A stretch of 64,000 nucleotides of DNA from Gammaproteobacteria bacterium (GCA_024638505.1 JAHEKE010000002.1:127103-191102); one strand, 5' to 3'. Counted from the first letter of the stretch, positions 45,624 through 54,180 are shown. Numbers and translations: made by a program. The notes: generated by a model from the sequence alone, not told the origin.

Positions 45624-45636
45624 AGGAATATTTCCT
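45624..45636. promoter_or_regulatory. 13-base palindrome upstream of the secreted-protein gene
   Basis: AGGAA-TAT-TTCCT at 45624-45636 is a perfect inverted repeat about 77 bases before the gene at 45713, in an otherwise gene-free 209-base gap. It could be an operator, but no matching regulator is known to me. Confidence 0.25.
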
Positions 45637-45712
45637 GGACCAAACCGGTCTTAAGTCTGTGTACAGTTAAGCCTGTGCATCAACCTAGGTTAATCATCAA
45701 GGAGATATGTTA

Positions 45713-46075
45713 ATGCGTAAAACTACTGCATTATTTGTTTCAGCTTTATTCCTCGCCCCTGTCGCCGCCAGTGCGGATTCTTTTACCGGGCAGCTAGTCG
45801 ATACTCGCTGCATGGCCATGAACAACAAAAACATGGGCCAGGACCATAAGGATGGCGCGCTCAAAGGCTGTGCCACCGCCTGTGCGAAGATGGGCATTCC
45901 CGTTGCTCTTTTAGTTGACGGCAAAATGCACACCATCGCGGCGCCGGCACCCCTGCTCGCTCCGCACATGGCTAAAGAGGCCACCATCGAAGGTTCAATG
46001 ACCCCGGGTGGCGTCATTATGCCGATGAAGGTGATGGTAGAAGGCCAGGAAGTCGATATAAAAGGCATGATGTAA
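45713..46075 (+). CDS. Small secreted Cys-containing protein of unknown function
   Basis: 120 residues with a clear signal peptide (MRKTTALFVSALFLAPVAASA, then DSFTGQLVDTRC). The mature chain has three conserved-looking Cys (DTRCMAMNN, GCATACAKMG, the latter two as CxxxC) and many Met and His (KMHTIAAPAP, PMKVMV), which could suit copper or haem contacts. The rest looks like a small beta-sandwich. AAGGAGAT just upstream supports ATG 45713 over 45707. It lies between a TlpA-like thioredoxin and the P460 cytochrome gene. I do not recognise the family with certainty. Confidence 0.65.
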   Translation: MRKTTALFVSALFLAPVAASADSFTGQLVDTRCMAMNNKNMGQDHKDGALKGCATACAKMGIPVALLVDGKMHTIAAPAPLLAPHMAKEATIEGSMTPGGVIMPMKVMVEGQEVDIKGMM

Positions 46076-46088
46076 CATGCTGGGACAG

Positions 46089-46117
46089 ACCGCGAAGCCG
46101 TAGTCCGGCTTCGCGGT
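46089..46117 (+). terminator. Strong hairpin after the secreted-protein gene
   Basis: A 12-bp perfect stem (ACCGCGAAGCCG, 46089-46100, with CGGCTTCGCGGT, 46106-46117) encloses a 5-base loop 14 bases after the stop codon. A T run is missing, so it may act as a pause or stabilising hairpin rather than a full intrinsic terminator. Confidence 0.55.
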
Positions 46118-46143
46118 TCATCCTGAGTACATTTGTCCTGTTA

Positions 46144-46599
46144 ATGCCAGCGGCACTATCTAACACGGTGGACGTTAAAAAGCCTGGTCTGATGGTCGCA
46201 TTGTTTGCCTTGGCCTACGGCATCGCCCACGCTGAAGGCCCGCCGACGCTCACAGCGGAACTCGCGCAAGGTACGGTAACGGTTAAGTTTCCGGTATCCT
46301 CCTTTGAGGTGGGCGATCAGAAGCCGTTTAAGGTGCTGGTCGAACCCGCGCCCGGGAATGCGCCGCCTGCTGCCGTACGGGGCCGCTTTGGCATGCCCTA
46401 TATGGGGCACTGGGTAACCGAGGAGCAGTCCCAGGCCTTTGCGCAAGGTGGCATGGAATTTATGAGCAACATCGAGATGTACGGGGTGTATCGTTTTCGC
46501 ATATGGCTGGACTATGCGGACCAGCCGGCTGCCAAAACCGCAGTTGATTTCAAGGTTATGGCGAACCAGCCGCTCGATGCAGAGGTCGTCAACGAGTAG
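46144..46599 (+). CDS. Small exported protein, possibly YtkA/FixH-like
   Basis: 151 residues from 46144, or 135 from the ATG at 46192, which places the hydrophobic signal MVALFALAYGIAHA right at the N-terminus and is preferred by signal-peptide logic. The mature part is beta-rich (VTVKFPVSSF, GVYRFRIWLDYA) and contains RFGMPYMGHWVTEE. This resembles the Met/His-rich MPxMGH pattern of copper-related YtkA-like domains. It precedes the cytochrome P460 genes. The function is not established. Confidence 0.55.
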   Translation: MPAALSNTVDVKKPGLMVALFALAYGIAHAEGPPTLTAELAQGTVTVKFPVSSFEVGDQKPFKVLVEPAPGNAPPAAVRGRFGMPYMGHWVTEEQSQAFAQGGMEFMSNIEMYGVYRFRIWLDYADQPAAKTAVDFKVMANQPLDAEVVNE

Positions 46600-46642
46600 A
46601 TCCGCTAAACACCTGCGCCTCGGATTGACCCATTTGGTTTAG

Positions 46643-46915
46643 ACGGAAGTGGTGTTCGGTGGAGAAGGATTGACCGTTGCGCAGATGGCGGACGATCCTG
46701 ACGCGCATTTGAAAGCGGTGACCGTCATGTTTGAGCGGGAAGCCGGCTGCGATGCTGACAACCAGGATTGGTTTTGGGTAAAGTACAAGCCCGATGGCAG
46801 TTTGGACACCAATGCAGCAGGAATGCAGCTGGCTGGGCGCGTGGCAAAAGGCAGGCCGGAGGGTTGTATCGCATGCCATTGCGGAGATTACAAGTGCAAC
46901 AACAATCGCCAGTAG
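46643..46915 (+). pseudogene. Decayed, N-terminally truncated P460-type cytochrome copy
   Basis: An 89-codon remnant reads VVFGGEGLTVAQMADDPDAH then AVTVMFEREAGCDADNQDWF and ends GRVAKGRPEGCIACHCGDYK. The intact gene downstream has AITVMFKRESGYDPENADWF and GRVAKGKPQGCIACHKLAPG. The haem site CIACH is kept, but the N-terminal half, the lipoprotein signal and the native C-terminus are missing. An in-frame stop (TAG) lies at 46640-46642. It is a tandem duplicate in decay, 43 bases before the intact copy. Confidence 0.8.
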
Positions 46916-46958
46916 TTCAGACCGACATTGTTCTCCGCGAGGAACAGTGAGGTAGCAT

Positions 46959-47531
46959 ATGAAAAAAGCGAGCTTTACCGGGTCAGGTTTGCTCCTGATG
47001 AGTCTGATAGCCGGTTGCGCCACGTCCGAATACGGCGGGCCGGCCGAAACAAAAGCACCTTTCGGCGGCGCGGACAGCGTGGCCTATGCCCAGACGCTGT
47101 GGGCTAACTTGATTGAACGCAATCTGGTCGGTCCCGCGGCCGTATCTGCAAAGCCCTACCAGGGGACCCACCCGCACGGTGCGATACTGGTAATGTTTGA
47201 AGCACCGGTCGAGGTTCAGGGACATACCGGCGTCGCTATTATTAAGAACAACTACGCTGGAGCGGCGGTGTCAGAAAAATCGGTTAGCAACAATCCAGAA
47301 CAAAATCTCGATGCCATCACCGTCATGTTTAAGCGGGAAAGTGGGTACGACCCGGAGAACGCTGATTGGTTTTGGGCCAAATACCAGGCGGATGGCAGCC
47401 TGCACACCGACCCCGAGGGCGTAGCGCTGGCGGGCAGAGTAGCCAAGGGTAAACCTCAGGGTTGTATCGCCTGCCACAAGCTGGCGCCGGGCAGCGACTA
47501 CGTATACAACCACGATCGCTTCGCTAATTGA
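46959..47531 (+). CDS. P460-type c-cytochrome lipoprotein
   Basis: 190 residues. A lipoprotein signal with lipobox LIAGC near residues 16-20 anchors it to a membrane. The family fold carries one c-type haem site, CIACHKLAP, near the C-terminus (about 168-172), followed by YVYNHDRF. Blocks HGAILVMFEAP, AITVMFKRESGYDPENADWFWAKYQADGSL match the cytochrome P460 family, whose best-known members oxidise hydroxylamine. No hydroxylamine or ammonia genes are present, so the role here may be NO or hydroxylamine detoxification; this is inference. Confidence 0.8.
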   Translation: MKKASFTGSGLLLMSLIAGCATSEYGGPAETKAPFGGADSVAYAQTLWANLIERNLVGPAAVSAKPYQGTHPHGAILVMFEAPVEVQGHTGVAIIKNNYAGAAVSEKSVSNNPEQNLDAITVMFKRESGYDPENADWFWAKYQADGSLHTDPEGVALAGRVAKGKPQGCIACHKLAPGSDYVYNHDRFAN

Positions 47532-47606
47532 AGCCGCAGATGTTCGTATTTGATCCGAGGACTGCTGATTGCGGATGCGTGCCTTTGCTTTAGGTTTTTT
47601 GCCTGA

Positions 47607-48581
47607 CTAGCGTCGGCTGGCCTGATCGCGCGCTAAGGTCTGCCCGGAGGCATAGTTCAACTCAGCCAAAGCCTGCATGATGGCGATCAGGCAGTTATCC
47701 CTGAGCCGCTCCAGCTCCGCCACCGACCGACCGGCGGCCTGATCCTGCGTTCCCGTTACCATGCGGTCGATCAGCTCGCCGGTCAGTTCAGGCGCTTTAA
47801 GTTTGGTCCAGGGCAGCTTGAGTGCCGGACCGAACTGTTCCAGCATGTGGCGCATACCGACATCTCCGCCGGCCAGGTGAAAGGTCAGGCAGGTCCCCAT
47901 AAAAGCCCAGCGCAGACCCGGACCATAGATAATGGCATCATCGATTTCCTCCGTAGTGGCAACACCCTCCGCCACCATGTGCAGCGCCTCGCGCCACAGC
48001 GCTTCCTGCAGGCGGTCGGAGATGTAGCCCGGGACTTCAGAACGAACGCGCAATGGGTGCATACCCAGTTCTTGATAAAAGTCCACCGCTTGAGTGATGC
48101 AAGCGCTGCTGGTTTTCTCTCCCCCCAACACCTCGACCAGAGGTAGCAGATAAACCGGGTTGAACGGGTGCCCAACCACGATGCGTTCGGGATGCTGGCA
48201 GTCGGCTTGGATGCGTGAGGGCAGCAGTCCCGAAGAGCTGGAAGCGATGATGACCTGCTCCGCTGCCGCTTTGTCCAGCGCGGCGTGCAGCCGGCGTTTC
48301 AAATCTTCATTTTCGGGCGCGCTTTCCTGAATAAAATCAGCACTGCTGCAGAGATGGGTAAGATCTGCGGTGAAAGTCAGCCTCTGCTGCATACCATCGG
48401 TTTTAAAGCCCAGTCTCGACAGCGCAGGTTCCGCGTTGCCGACCTTGTCTCGCAGTTTCTGCTCGGCATCGGGCGCGGGATCGGAAGCGATGACGGTCAA
48501 CCCTCTTGCCAGAAAACGGGCTGACCAGCCGGCGCCGATAACGCCGGTTCCCACAACGCCAACCGTTTTGATCTCGCCCAT
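47607..48581 (-). CDS. lcdH: L-carnitine 3-dehydrogenase (3-hydroxyacyl-CoA dehydrogenase family)
   Basis: Oxidises L-carnitine to 3-dehydrocarnitine with NAD. The 324 residues start with the Rossmann motif GVVGTGVIGAGWSARFLARG (about 7-26). SADFIQESAPENEDLKRRL, IASSSSGLLPS, GHPFNPVYLLPLVEV and GPGLRWAFMG follow, typical of carnitine dehydrogenases. The start overlaps the stop of the BKACE gene by one base (TAATG). The paired BKACE enzyme fits the known carnitine route and supports this over a generic 3-hydroxyacyl-CoA dehydrogenase. Confidence 0.88.
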   Translation of the reverse strand: MGEIKTVGVVGTGVIGAGWSARFLARGLTVIASDPAPDAEQKLRDKVGNAEPALSRLGFKTDGMQQRLTFTADLTHLCSSADFIQESAPENEDLKRRLHAALDKAAAEQVIIASSSSGLLPSRIQADCQHPERIVVGHPFNPVYLLPLVEVLGGEKTSSACITQAVDFYQELGMHPLRVRSEVPGYISDRLQEALWREALHMVAEGVATTEEIDDAIIYGPGLRWAFMGTCLTFHLAGGDVGMRHMLEQFGPALKLPWTKLKAPELTGELIDRMVTGTQDQAAGRSVAELERLRDNCLIAIMQALAELNYASGQTLARDQASRR

Positions 48582-49468
48582 TATTTCTTCTTCAGGCCCA
48601 GTTTTTCGCGCGCGCCATCAGGCCCGATAACTTTCGCGCCCATCAGCTCGATAATGTTCGCTGCGCGTTCTACCAGCTGCGCGTTGCTGGCGAACACGCC
48701 CCGGTCCAGATAAAGATTATCTTCCAGCCCTACTCTGGCATTGCCGCCCAACATCACCGCCTGGGTCACCATCGGCATCTGCATGCGGCTGATGCCGAAC
48801 CCGGCCCATACCGCATTGTCCGGCAGCGCATCGGCCATACCCTTCATGGTGGCGGTATCCGCCGGTGCGCCGTAAGGGATGCCGAGACAGATCTGAAACA
48901 TGGGCGGGTCATCCACCAGTCCCTCACTGTGTAACTGTTTGGCAAACCACAGGTGGCCGGAATCGAACACCTCCAGTTCAGGCTTTACCCCCAATTCCTG
49001 GATGCGCTTGGCGCCGGCGCGAAGCTGCTGCGGCGTCGACACGTATATCATGTTGCCGTCGCTGAAATTCAGCGTGCCGCAGTCGAGGGAGCAGATGTCG
49101 GGTAACAGCTCCTCGACGTGGGCCAGGCGCGTCAGCGGCCCAACCAGATCGGTATAGGGACCGAAGGTCATGGGGTCTTCATCTGCGCCCACCTCCAGGT
49201 CCCCGCCCATACCGGAGGTAAGGTTGATTACCACATCGGTACCTGAGCTGCGAATGCGGTCAACTACCTCGCGATAAAGTTCGACGTTTCGGCTGCCTCT
49301 GCCCGTTTCGGGATCGCGCACGTGACAGTGGGCGATAGCGGCACCGGCTTTGGCCGCATCGATTGCGGCATCGGCAATTTCTTTAGGTGTAACCGGAATC
49401 GCCGGGTGCTTGTCTACGGTGTCGCCGGCCCCGGTGACGGCGCAGCTGATGAAGACCTCAAAGTTCAT
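48581..49468 (-). CDS. 3-dehydrocarnitine cleavage enzyme (BKACE/DUF849 family)
   Basis: 295-residue zinc-dependent beta-keto acid cleavage enzyme. It would transfer the acetoacetate part of 3-dehydrocarnitine with acetyl-CoA, yielding betainyl-CoA (and from it glycine betaine). The BKACE blocks are [22 protein letters not shown] (metal-binding His pair in HCHVRD), [31 protein letters not shown] and [16 protein letters not shown] 49468 is preferred over 49531, as GGAGA lies just upstream and homologues begin near here. Co-translated with carnitine dehydrogenase, which makes its substrate. Confidence 0.85.
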   Translation of the reverse strand: MNFEVFISCAVTGAGDTVDKHPAIPVTPKEIADAAIDAAKAGAAIAHCHVRDPETGRGSRNVELYREVVDRIRSSGTDVVINLTSGMGGDLEVGADEDPMTFGPYTDLVGPLTRLAHVEELLPDICSLDCGTLNFSDGNMIYVSTPQQLRAGAKRIQELGVKPELEVFDSGHLWFAKQLHSEGLVDDPPMFQICLGIPYGAPADTATMKGMADALPDNAVWAGFGISRMQMPMVTQAVMLGGNARVGLEDNLYLDRGVFASNAQLVERAANIIELMGAKVIGPDGAREKLGLKKK

Positions 49469-49748
49469 GCGGTTCTCCTGATGAAGGGCGAGTCGGTCTA
49501 TAGGGTCATGCCTGCCCGGTGGTGCTGTCAAGCAGCGCGGGTCGGTATGGTAAGGTGCGGTGATTGTTTTGCAGAAATAATTGTTCAGTAAACGGCCCGC
49601 GATTTTCGCCTACGGACAGAACTTGGCCGTATGTGGAACAAAAACAGCCAAGGGGTGTCGGATGATTGGACGGCGATCATTATGTTTTTACCTGAACCGT
49701 CAGTTCAGTTGGATTTCTCTGTTAAAACAAAAATGGGAGAGCTGTATT

Positions 49749-50309
49749 ATGAATTTACAGAAGTTCGCGCTTACGCTGGCCCTGACGTTCTTAGCCGCTC
49801 CGGCTTGGTCAGCGGACTATAAAATCGATCCGGGCCATTCATTCATCACGTTTCGCATAGTGCACTTAGGCTTTGGCTGGACTTACGGCCGGTTTAATGC
49901 GCTCTCAGGCTCATTCAGCTACGACTCAAGCAATCCTGAAGCCAGCAAGATATCAGTCAACATCGATCCAGCCAGCGTAGACACCAACCATGCTGAAAGA
50001 GATAAGGATCTTAGGGAAAACTGGTTCCAAGTCGACGAGTTCCCGCAAGCCAGCTTTGCGAGCAGCAAGTACACTGGCGGCGATGCTGAAGGTGTACTGG
50101 AAGGCACGCTAACCATGCACGGTGTAAGTAAGCCGATTGCAATCAATGTAAGTAAAGTGGGTGAAGGCGAAGATCCCTGGGGTAATTACCGCGTTGGCTT
50201 TATCGGTACGGTGGCACTTAACCGGACTGACTGGGGTGTGGAGCCCAGCTTGGGGCCAAAAGGCGAAAGTGTAGAATTGGAGCTCAGCGTCGAAGGCATT
50301 CGCCAGTGA
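49749..50309 (+). CDS. YceI-family periplasmic protein
   Basis: 186-residue exported lipocalin-like protein. The signal peptide (MNLQKFALTLALTFLAAPAWSA) ends just before DYKIDPGHSFITFRIVHLG, the family's first block. VDTNHAERDKDLRENWF, FPQASFASSKYTGG and GTVALNRTDWGVE follow. YceI proteins bind polyisoprenoids or lipids. ATG 49749 is chosen because it creates the signal peptide and has GGGAGAG upstream; the open frame to 49581 does not. Followed closely by cytochrome b561, a common pairing. Confidence 0.9.
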   Translation: MNLQKFALTLALTFLAAPAWSADYKIDPGHSFITFRIVHLGFGWTYGRFNALSGSFSYDSSNPEASKISVNIDPASVDTNHAERDKDLRENWFQVDEFPQASFASSKYTGGDAEGVLEGTLTMHGVSKPIAINVSKVGEGEDPWGNYRVGFIGTVALNRTDWGVEPSLGPKGESVELELSVEGIRQ

Positions 50310-50323
50310 AGAACGCTATTTAG

Positions 50324-50863
50324 GTGTTAATAAAAAACAGCCGGCGGGAGTTCGGTCTGGTGGCGAAACTGATGCACTGGACGATTGGGCTGTTGATACT
50401 CGGATTAACCTGGCTCGGCTGGTACATGGTTGGCTTGAGCTACTATGATCCTTGGTCTCAAGATTCGTTGATAGCGCATAGAGCGCTTGGCATGGTTGTA
50501 TTGGCATTGGCTTTGCTTAAGGTGTTGTGGTTGATGGTGTCACCCACGCCAGAGCCGCTGCCGTCACATAAACCCTGGGAGCAAAAATCATCGCGCCTGG
50601 TGCACTGGACGCTGGCAGTCTCTATGTTCGTTATCCCAATTACCGGTTACGTCATATCTACTTCTGAGGGCGCGGCGGTGCCCATGTTCAACTGGTTTGA
50701 TGTGCCAGCACTGTTTGTCGCGGATGAGTCGACCCGGGACCTGGCCATCGCTATCCACTATTACGTCGCCTACGCCATCTTCGGAGTAGCGATGCTGCAC
50801 ACCGCTGCGGCATTGAAACATCAGTTCATAGACCGCGACGGTACCCTAAAAAGAATGCTGTAA
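50324..50863 (+). CDS. cybB: Cytochrome b561 (CybB-like)
   Basis: 179-residue inner-membrane dihaem cytochrome with four predicted helices. Haem-ligand His candidates are in KLMHWTIGL, SLIAHRALGMV, SRLVHWTLAV and AIHYYVAYAIFGVAMLHT. It would carry electrons between ubiquinol and an unknown partner. The start is GTG at 50324, 14 bases after the YceI stop. The YceI-b561 pair is frequently adjacent in proteobacteria. A terminator-like hairpin follows. Confidence 0.9.
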   Translation: MLIKNSRREFGLVAKLMHWTIGLLILGLTWLGWYMVGLSYYDPWSQDSLIAHRALGMVVLALALLKVLWLMVSPTPEPLPSHKPWEQKSSRLVHWTLAVSMFVIPITGYVISTSEGAAVPMFNWFDVPALFVADESTRDLAIAIHYYVAYAIFGVAMLHTAAALKHQFIDRDGTLKRML

Positions 50864-50868
50864 AATTT

Positions 50869-50913
50869 GGGGTCAGAGAGAGGATTCCGGCAAATTCCTC
50901 TCTGACCCCTTTT
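50869..50913. repeat. REP-like hairpin / terminator after cybB
   Basis: GGGGTCAGAGAG (50869-50880) pairs with CTCTCTGACCCC (50898-50909) across a short loop, followed by TTTT. It can act as an intrinsic terminator for yceI-cybB. The GGGGTCAGAG / CTCTGACCCC arms resemble the ends of REP-type elements mobilised by Y1 transposases in gammaproteobacteria; no such transposase is in this window. The hairpin is seen directly; its REP origin is inference. Confidence 0.65.
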
Positions 50914-50963
50914 AACGGTTAAACTTCACCCTGATCTTGCACTATTAAGAAAGAGGAAATTTC

Positions 50964-51962
50964 ATGGGCGGCGCCCGTCTCGCTCTCGTTGACCTGTATC
51001 AGGCAAAGAAAAGAATCCACGAGCTTGTGCGCGAGACGCCTTTGGTTGAGTCGCAGAGCTTGGGCGCATTCAACGGTGGCGCTATCCGCTTAAAGCTTGA
51101 GCACCATCAGCTTACCGGCTCGTTCAAGCTGCGCGGTGCGACCAATGCCGTGCTAAATCTTACCGCCGAGCAGAAAAAAAAGGGTGTGGTTGGCGTGTCG
51201 ACTGGCAATTTTGGTCGAGGCCTGGCCTATGCGGCAAAACAGGCGGGGGTCCGCTGCGTGATCTGTATGTCCAATCTGGTGCCCGACAACAAAGTGCAGG
51301 GAATCAAGGCGCTGGGCGCTGAGGTGCGTATTGTCGGACGATCCCAAGACGAGGCGCAGACAGAAGTCGATCGGCTGGTTGCAGAACAGGGCATGGTGAT
51401 GCTGGATCCGTTCGATCAAGCCGATGTGATAGCCGGTCAGGGCACGCTGGGACTGGAGCTTATGGCGCAGTGGCCGCAGCTGCAGCGCGCTGTGGTGCCC
51501 CTGTCGGGCGGCGGACTGATATCCGGCGTTGCCTTAGCGATCAAGTCCATCAATCCTTCGTCCCGGATCATCGCGGTGACCATGGAAAGGGGTGCGGCAA
51601 TGTATGAGAGCATTAGGGCAGGAAAACCGGTGCAGGTAGAAGAATATCCTTCACTGGCGGATTCGCTGGGCGGCGGCATAGGCTTGCGTAACCAATATAC
51701 GTTCGACATGGTGAAAGAACTGGTTGATGATTTTGTTTTGGTGAGCGAGAAAGAAATTGCGGCGGCGATACGCCATGCCTACTGGCAGGAAAGACAGATC
51801 ATTGAGGGTGGTGGGGCGGTCGCCATCGCCGCACTTTTATCCGGTAAGATCGAATCGATGGGCAATACGGTTTTACTGTTGAGCGGGTGTAATATCGATA
51901 TGGCACTACACCACCGCATTATAGGGGGAGAGGATGTACAGCTGCACGATGAGTCAAGTTAA
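50964..51962 (+). CDS. eutB: Hydroxyectoine utilisation dehydratase EutB (PLP-dependent)
   Basis: 332-residue PLP enzyme of the threonine-dehydratase family. The PLP Lys motif is TGSFKLRGATNAVL at about residues 50-63, with the phosphate-binding SGGGLISGVALA near 180 and SGCNIDMALHH at the end. EutB acts with EutC to convert 5-hydroxyectoine to ectoine. The assignment as EutB rather than a threonine/serine dehydratase rests on the eutC and doeA genes directly downstream. GAAAGAGGAAA precedes the ATG. Confidence 0.85.
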   Translation: MGGARLALVDLYQAKKRIHELVRETPLVESQSLGAFNGGAIRLKLEHHQLTGSFKLRGATNAVLNLTAEQKKKGVVGVSTGNFGRGLAYAAKQAGVRCVICMSNLVPDNKVQGIKALGAEVRIVGRSQDEAQTEVDRLVAEQGMVMLDPFDQADVIAGQGTLGLELMAQWPQLQRAVVPLSGGGLISGVALAIKSINPSSRIIAVTMERGAAMYESIRAGKPVQVEEYPSLADSLGGGIGLRNQYTFDMVKELVDDFVLVSEKEIAAAIRHAYWQERQIIEGGGAVAIAALLSGKIESMGNTVLLLSGCNIDMALHHRIIGGEDVQLHDESS

Positions 51963-51980
51963 GGATCCTGCGCGGGAGAT

Positions 51981-52973
51981 ATGAGTTCCATTCTGCTTTT
52001 AACCGAGCAGGATTTGCGCCGACAGGTTTGGCTAGACCTGGCGGTGGTTGATTGCGTCGAACAGGCGCTGGCTTCCCTCGCCCGAGACGACGTAGTGATG
52101 CCCCCCATACTGCATTTGGCCATCGCGCAGCACAACGGTGAGGTGGATGTTAAGACCGCCTACGTTCCGGGCATAGACAGCTTTGCCATAAAGATCAGTC
52201 CCGGCTTTTTCGACAATCCGAAGCTCGGTTTGCCCAGTCTGAATGGGCTGATGGTTTTGTTCAGCGCCAGAACCGGTCTGGTAGAGGCGATCCTGCTGGA
52301 TAACGGTTATCTCACGGACGTCAGAACCGCAGCAGCGGGAAGCGTGGCGGCCAAATGGCTGGCGCGGGAGCGGGCTTCAAGTGCCGGCATACTCGGTGCT
52401 GGGACGCAGGCGAGGCTGCAGCTGAAAGCCCTGACTTTGGTGCGGCCGATCGAGCAGGCCAAAATATGGGCGCGTAGTCTGGAACAGGCACAGGCGGCCG
52501 CGCGGGAGTTGTCTGATGAACTGGATATTAATGTACAGGCGGTGGACCATGTCCGGCAGGCAGTGGAGGGCAGTGATATTGTCGTGACTACGACGCCAAG
52601 CCGAGAACCCCTGCTCCAGGTGGAGTGGCTCTCTCCCGGCCAGCACGTTACCGCAATGGGGTCGGATGCTGACTATAAAAACGAGCTGGCGCCGCTGGTG
52701 CTAGCACGGGCGGATCGCTACGTGTGTGATCGCGTGTCGCAGTGTGCCACGATGGGCGAGCTGCATCATGCCCTCGCGGCGGGCGCGGTCGATGCGGACG
52801 CCGCGTGGCCGGAGCTGGCACAGGTGATAACCGGCGCCGTGCCGGGCCGCGTCGACAACGATGATATAACCGTAGCGGATCTTACCGGCACCGGCGTGCA
52901 GGACACGGCCATCGCCACTCTGGCGCACGCCAAATGTGTTGCGGCGGGTGCGGGCCGCGCTTTCGAAAGTTAA
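51981..52973 (+). CDS. eutC: Hydroxyectoine utilisation reductase EutC (ornithine cyclodeaminase/mu-crystallin family)
   Basis: 330-residue NAD(P)-dependent enzyme. The ornithine-cyclodeaminase/mu-crystallin fold shows VDVKTAYVPGI, AVYLLDNG-like AILLDNGYLTDVRTAAAGSVAAKWL, the Rossmann motif GILGAGTQARLQLKAL (about 134-149) and VTTTPSREPLL. Family members reduce cyclic imines. Together with EutB it recycles hydroxyectoine to ectoine. It starts 19 bases after eutB. The stop lies 23 bases before the doeA ATG. Confidence 0.85.
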   Translation: MSSILLLTEQDLRRQVWLDLAVVDCVEQALASLARDDVVMPPILHLAIAQHNGEVDVKTAYVPGIDSFAIKISPGFFDNPKLGLPSLNGLMVLFSARTGLVEAILLDNGYLTDVRTAAAGSVAAKWLARERASSAGILGAGTQARLQLKALTLVRPIEQAKIWARSLEQAQAAARELSDELDINVQAVDHVRQAVEGSDIVVTTTPSREPLLQVEWLSPGQHVTAMGSDADYKNELAPLVLARADRYVCDRVSQCATMGELHHALAAGAVDADAAWPELAQVITGAVPGRVDNDDITVADLTGTGVQDTAIATLAHAKCVAAGAGRAFES

Positions 52974-52995
52974 TCTTGGATTGAAACAACAAGAC

Positions 52996-54180
52996 ATGAG
53001 CGCGCAGCCAACGCTTAACTTTACTCGTGAGGAGTACGCCCAGCGTCTGAGCAAAGCGCGCTCGGCTATGGCGCAAGCCGGCATCGAGCTCCTGCTGGTG
53101 ACGGATCCGTCCAACATGTCCTGGTTAACTGGATATGACGGGTGGTCTTTCTATACCCACCAGTGTGTAATGCTGACGGAGGAATCGGACCCCATCTGGT
53201 TCGGCCGCGGAATGGACGCAAAGGGAGCACTGCGCACCGTGTACATGGCACCTGAGCAGATCATCGGATACGACGATCACTACGTCCAATCCACCGAGCG
53301 GCATCCAATGGATCGTCTGAGCGAAATCATCGTTGAGCGAGGCTGGGGGAAAAAACACATCGGGGTAGAGATGGACAACTACTACTTCAGCGCCGCCTGC
53401 TACACCTCGCTTATGCAGCACCTGCCCGATGCGACCATCAAAGATGCCACCGGATTGGTTAACTGGCAGCGCGCCGTCAAATCGCCGCGTGAAATAGAGT
53501 ACATGCGCACCGCCGCCCGCATTGTGGAGGCGATGCATGAGCGCATTTTCGAGATCATAGAGCCCGGCATGCGTAAAAACGACCTGGTCGCCGAGATTTA
53601 TCGCACCGCAATCGCCGGTATCGACGGCGCCGGCGGCGACTATCCGGCAATCGTCCCCATGCTGCCCACCGGGGCGGACGCATCGGCACCCCACCTGACC
53701 TGGGATGACCAGCCCATACCGGGCGACAGCGGTACGTTCTTCGAAATAGCCGGAGTGCATAAGCGCTACCACTGCCCCCTTTCACGCACGATTTACCTGG
53801 GTAAGCCGCCGCCGACTTTTTTAGATGTGGAGCAGGCGCTGATTGAAGGCATTGAGGGCGGCCTGGACGCGGCCAAACCGGGGGCGCGATGCGAGCAGTT
53901 CGCCCAGGCCCTGTTTGATGCACTTGCCCGCCACGGTCTGAAAAAAGACAGTCGATGTGGTTATTCCATCGGCCTGAGCTATCCGCCTGACTGGGGCGAA
54001 CGGACCATGAGTTTACGCAAAGGCGATAAAACCGAACTCAAACCGGGTATGGTCATCCATTTCATGCCCGGCATGTGGTTCGGAGACTGGGGTATGGAGA
54101 TTACGGAAAGCGTGCTGATCAACGATACCGGGTGTGAAACGCTGGCTAACTATCCGCGCAAGCTGTTTGTAAAAGCCTAA
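52996..54180 (+). CDS. doeA: Ectoine hydrolase DoeA (M24/creatinase-like fold)
   Basis: Opens the ectoine ring to N-acetyl-diaminobutyrate. 394 residues: a creatinase N-terminal domain (LLVTDPSNMSWLTGYDGWSFY) and a pita-bread domain (VKSPREIEYMRTAARIVEAMHE onward). The canonical M24 metal ligands are not kept: the second Asp of the metalloprotease motif is replaced in KRYHCPLSRTIY. This matches the metal-independent creatinase-like subgroup that DoeA belongs to. ATG 52996 is chosen over 52936, which lies inside eutC. The gene order hydroxyectoine reductase then hydrolase supports the assignment. Confidence 0.88.
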   Translation: MSAQPTLNFTREEYAQRLSKARSAMAQAGIELLLVTDPSNMSWLTGYDGWSFYTHQCVMLTEESDPIWFGRGMDAKGALRTVYMAPEQIIGYDDHYVQSTERHPMDRLSEIIVERGWGKKHIGVEMDNYYFSAACYTSLMQHLPDATIKDATGLVNWQRAVKSPREIEYMRTAARIVEAMHERIFEIIEPGMRKNDLVAEIYRTAIAGIDGAGGDYPAIVPMLPTGADASAPHLTWDDQPIPGDSGTFFEIAGVHKRYHCPLSRTIYLGKPPPTFLDVEQALIEGIEGGLDAAKPGARCEQFAQALFDALARHGLKKDSRCGYSIGLSYPPDWGERTMSLRKGDKTELKPGMVIHFMPGMWFGDWGMEITESVLINDTGCETLANYPRKLFVKA

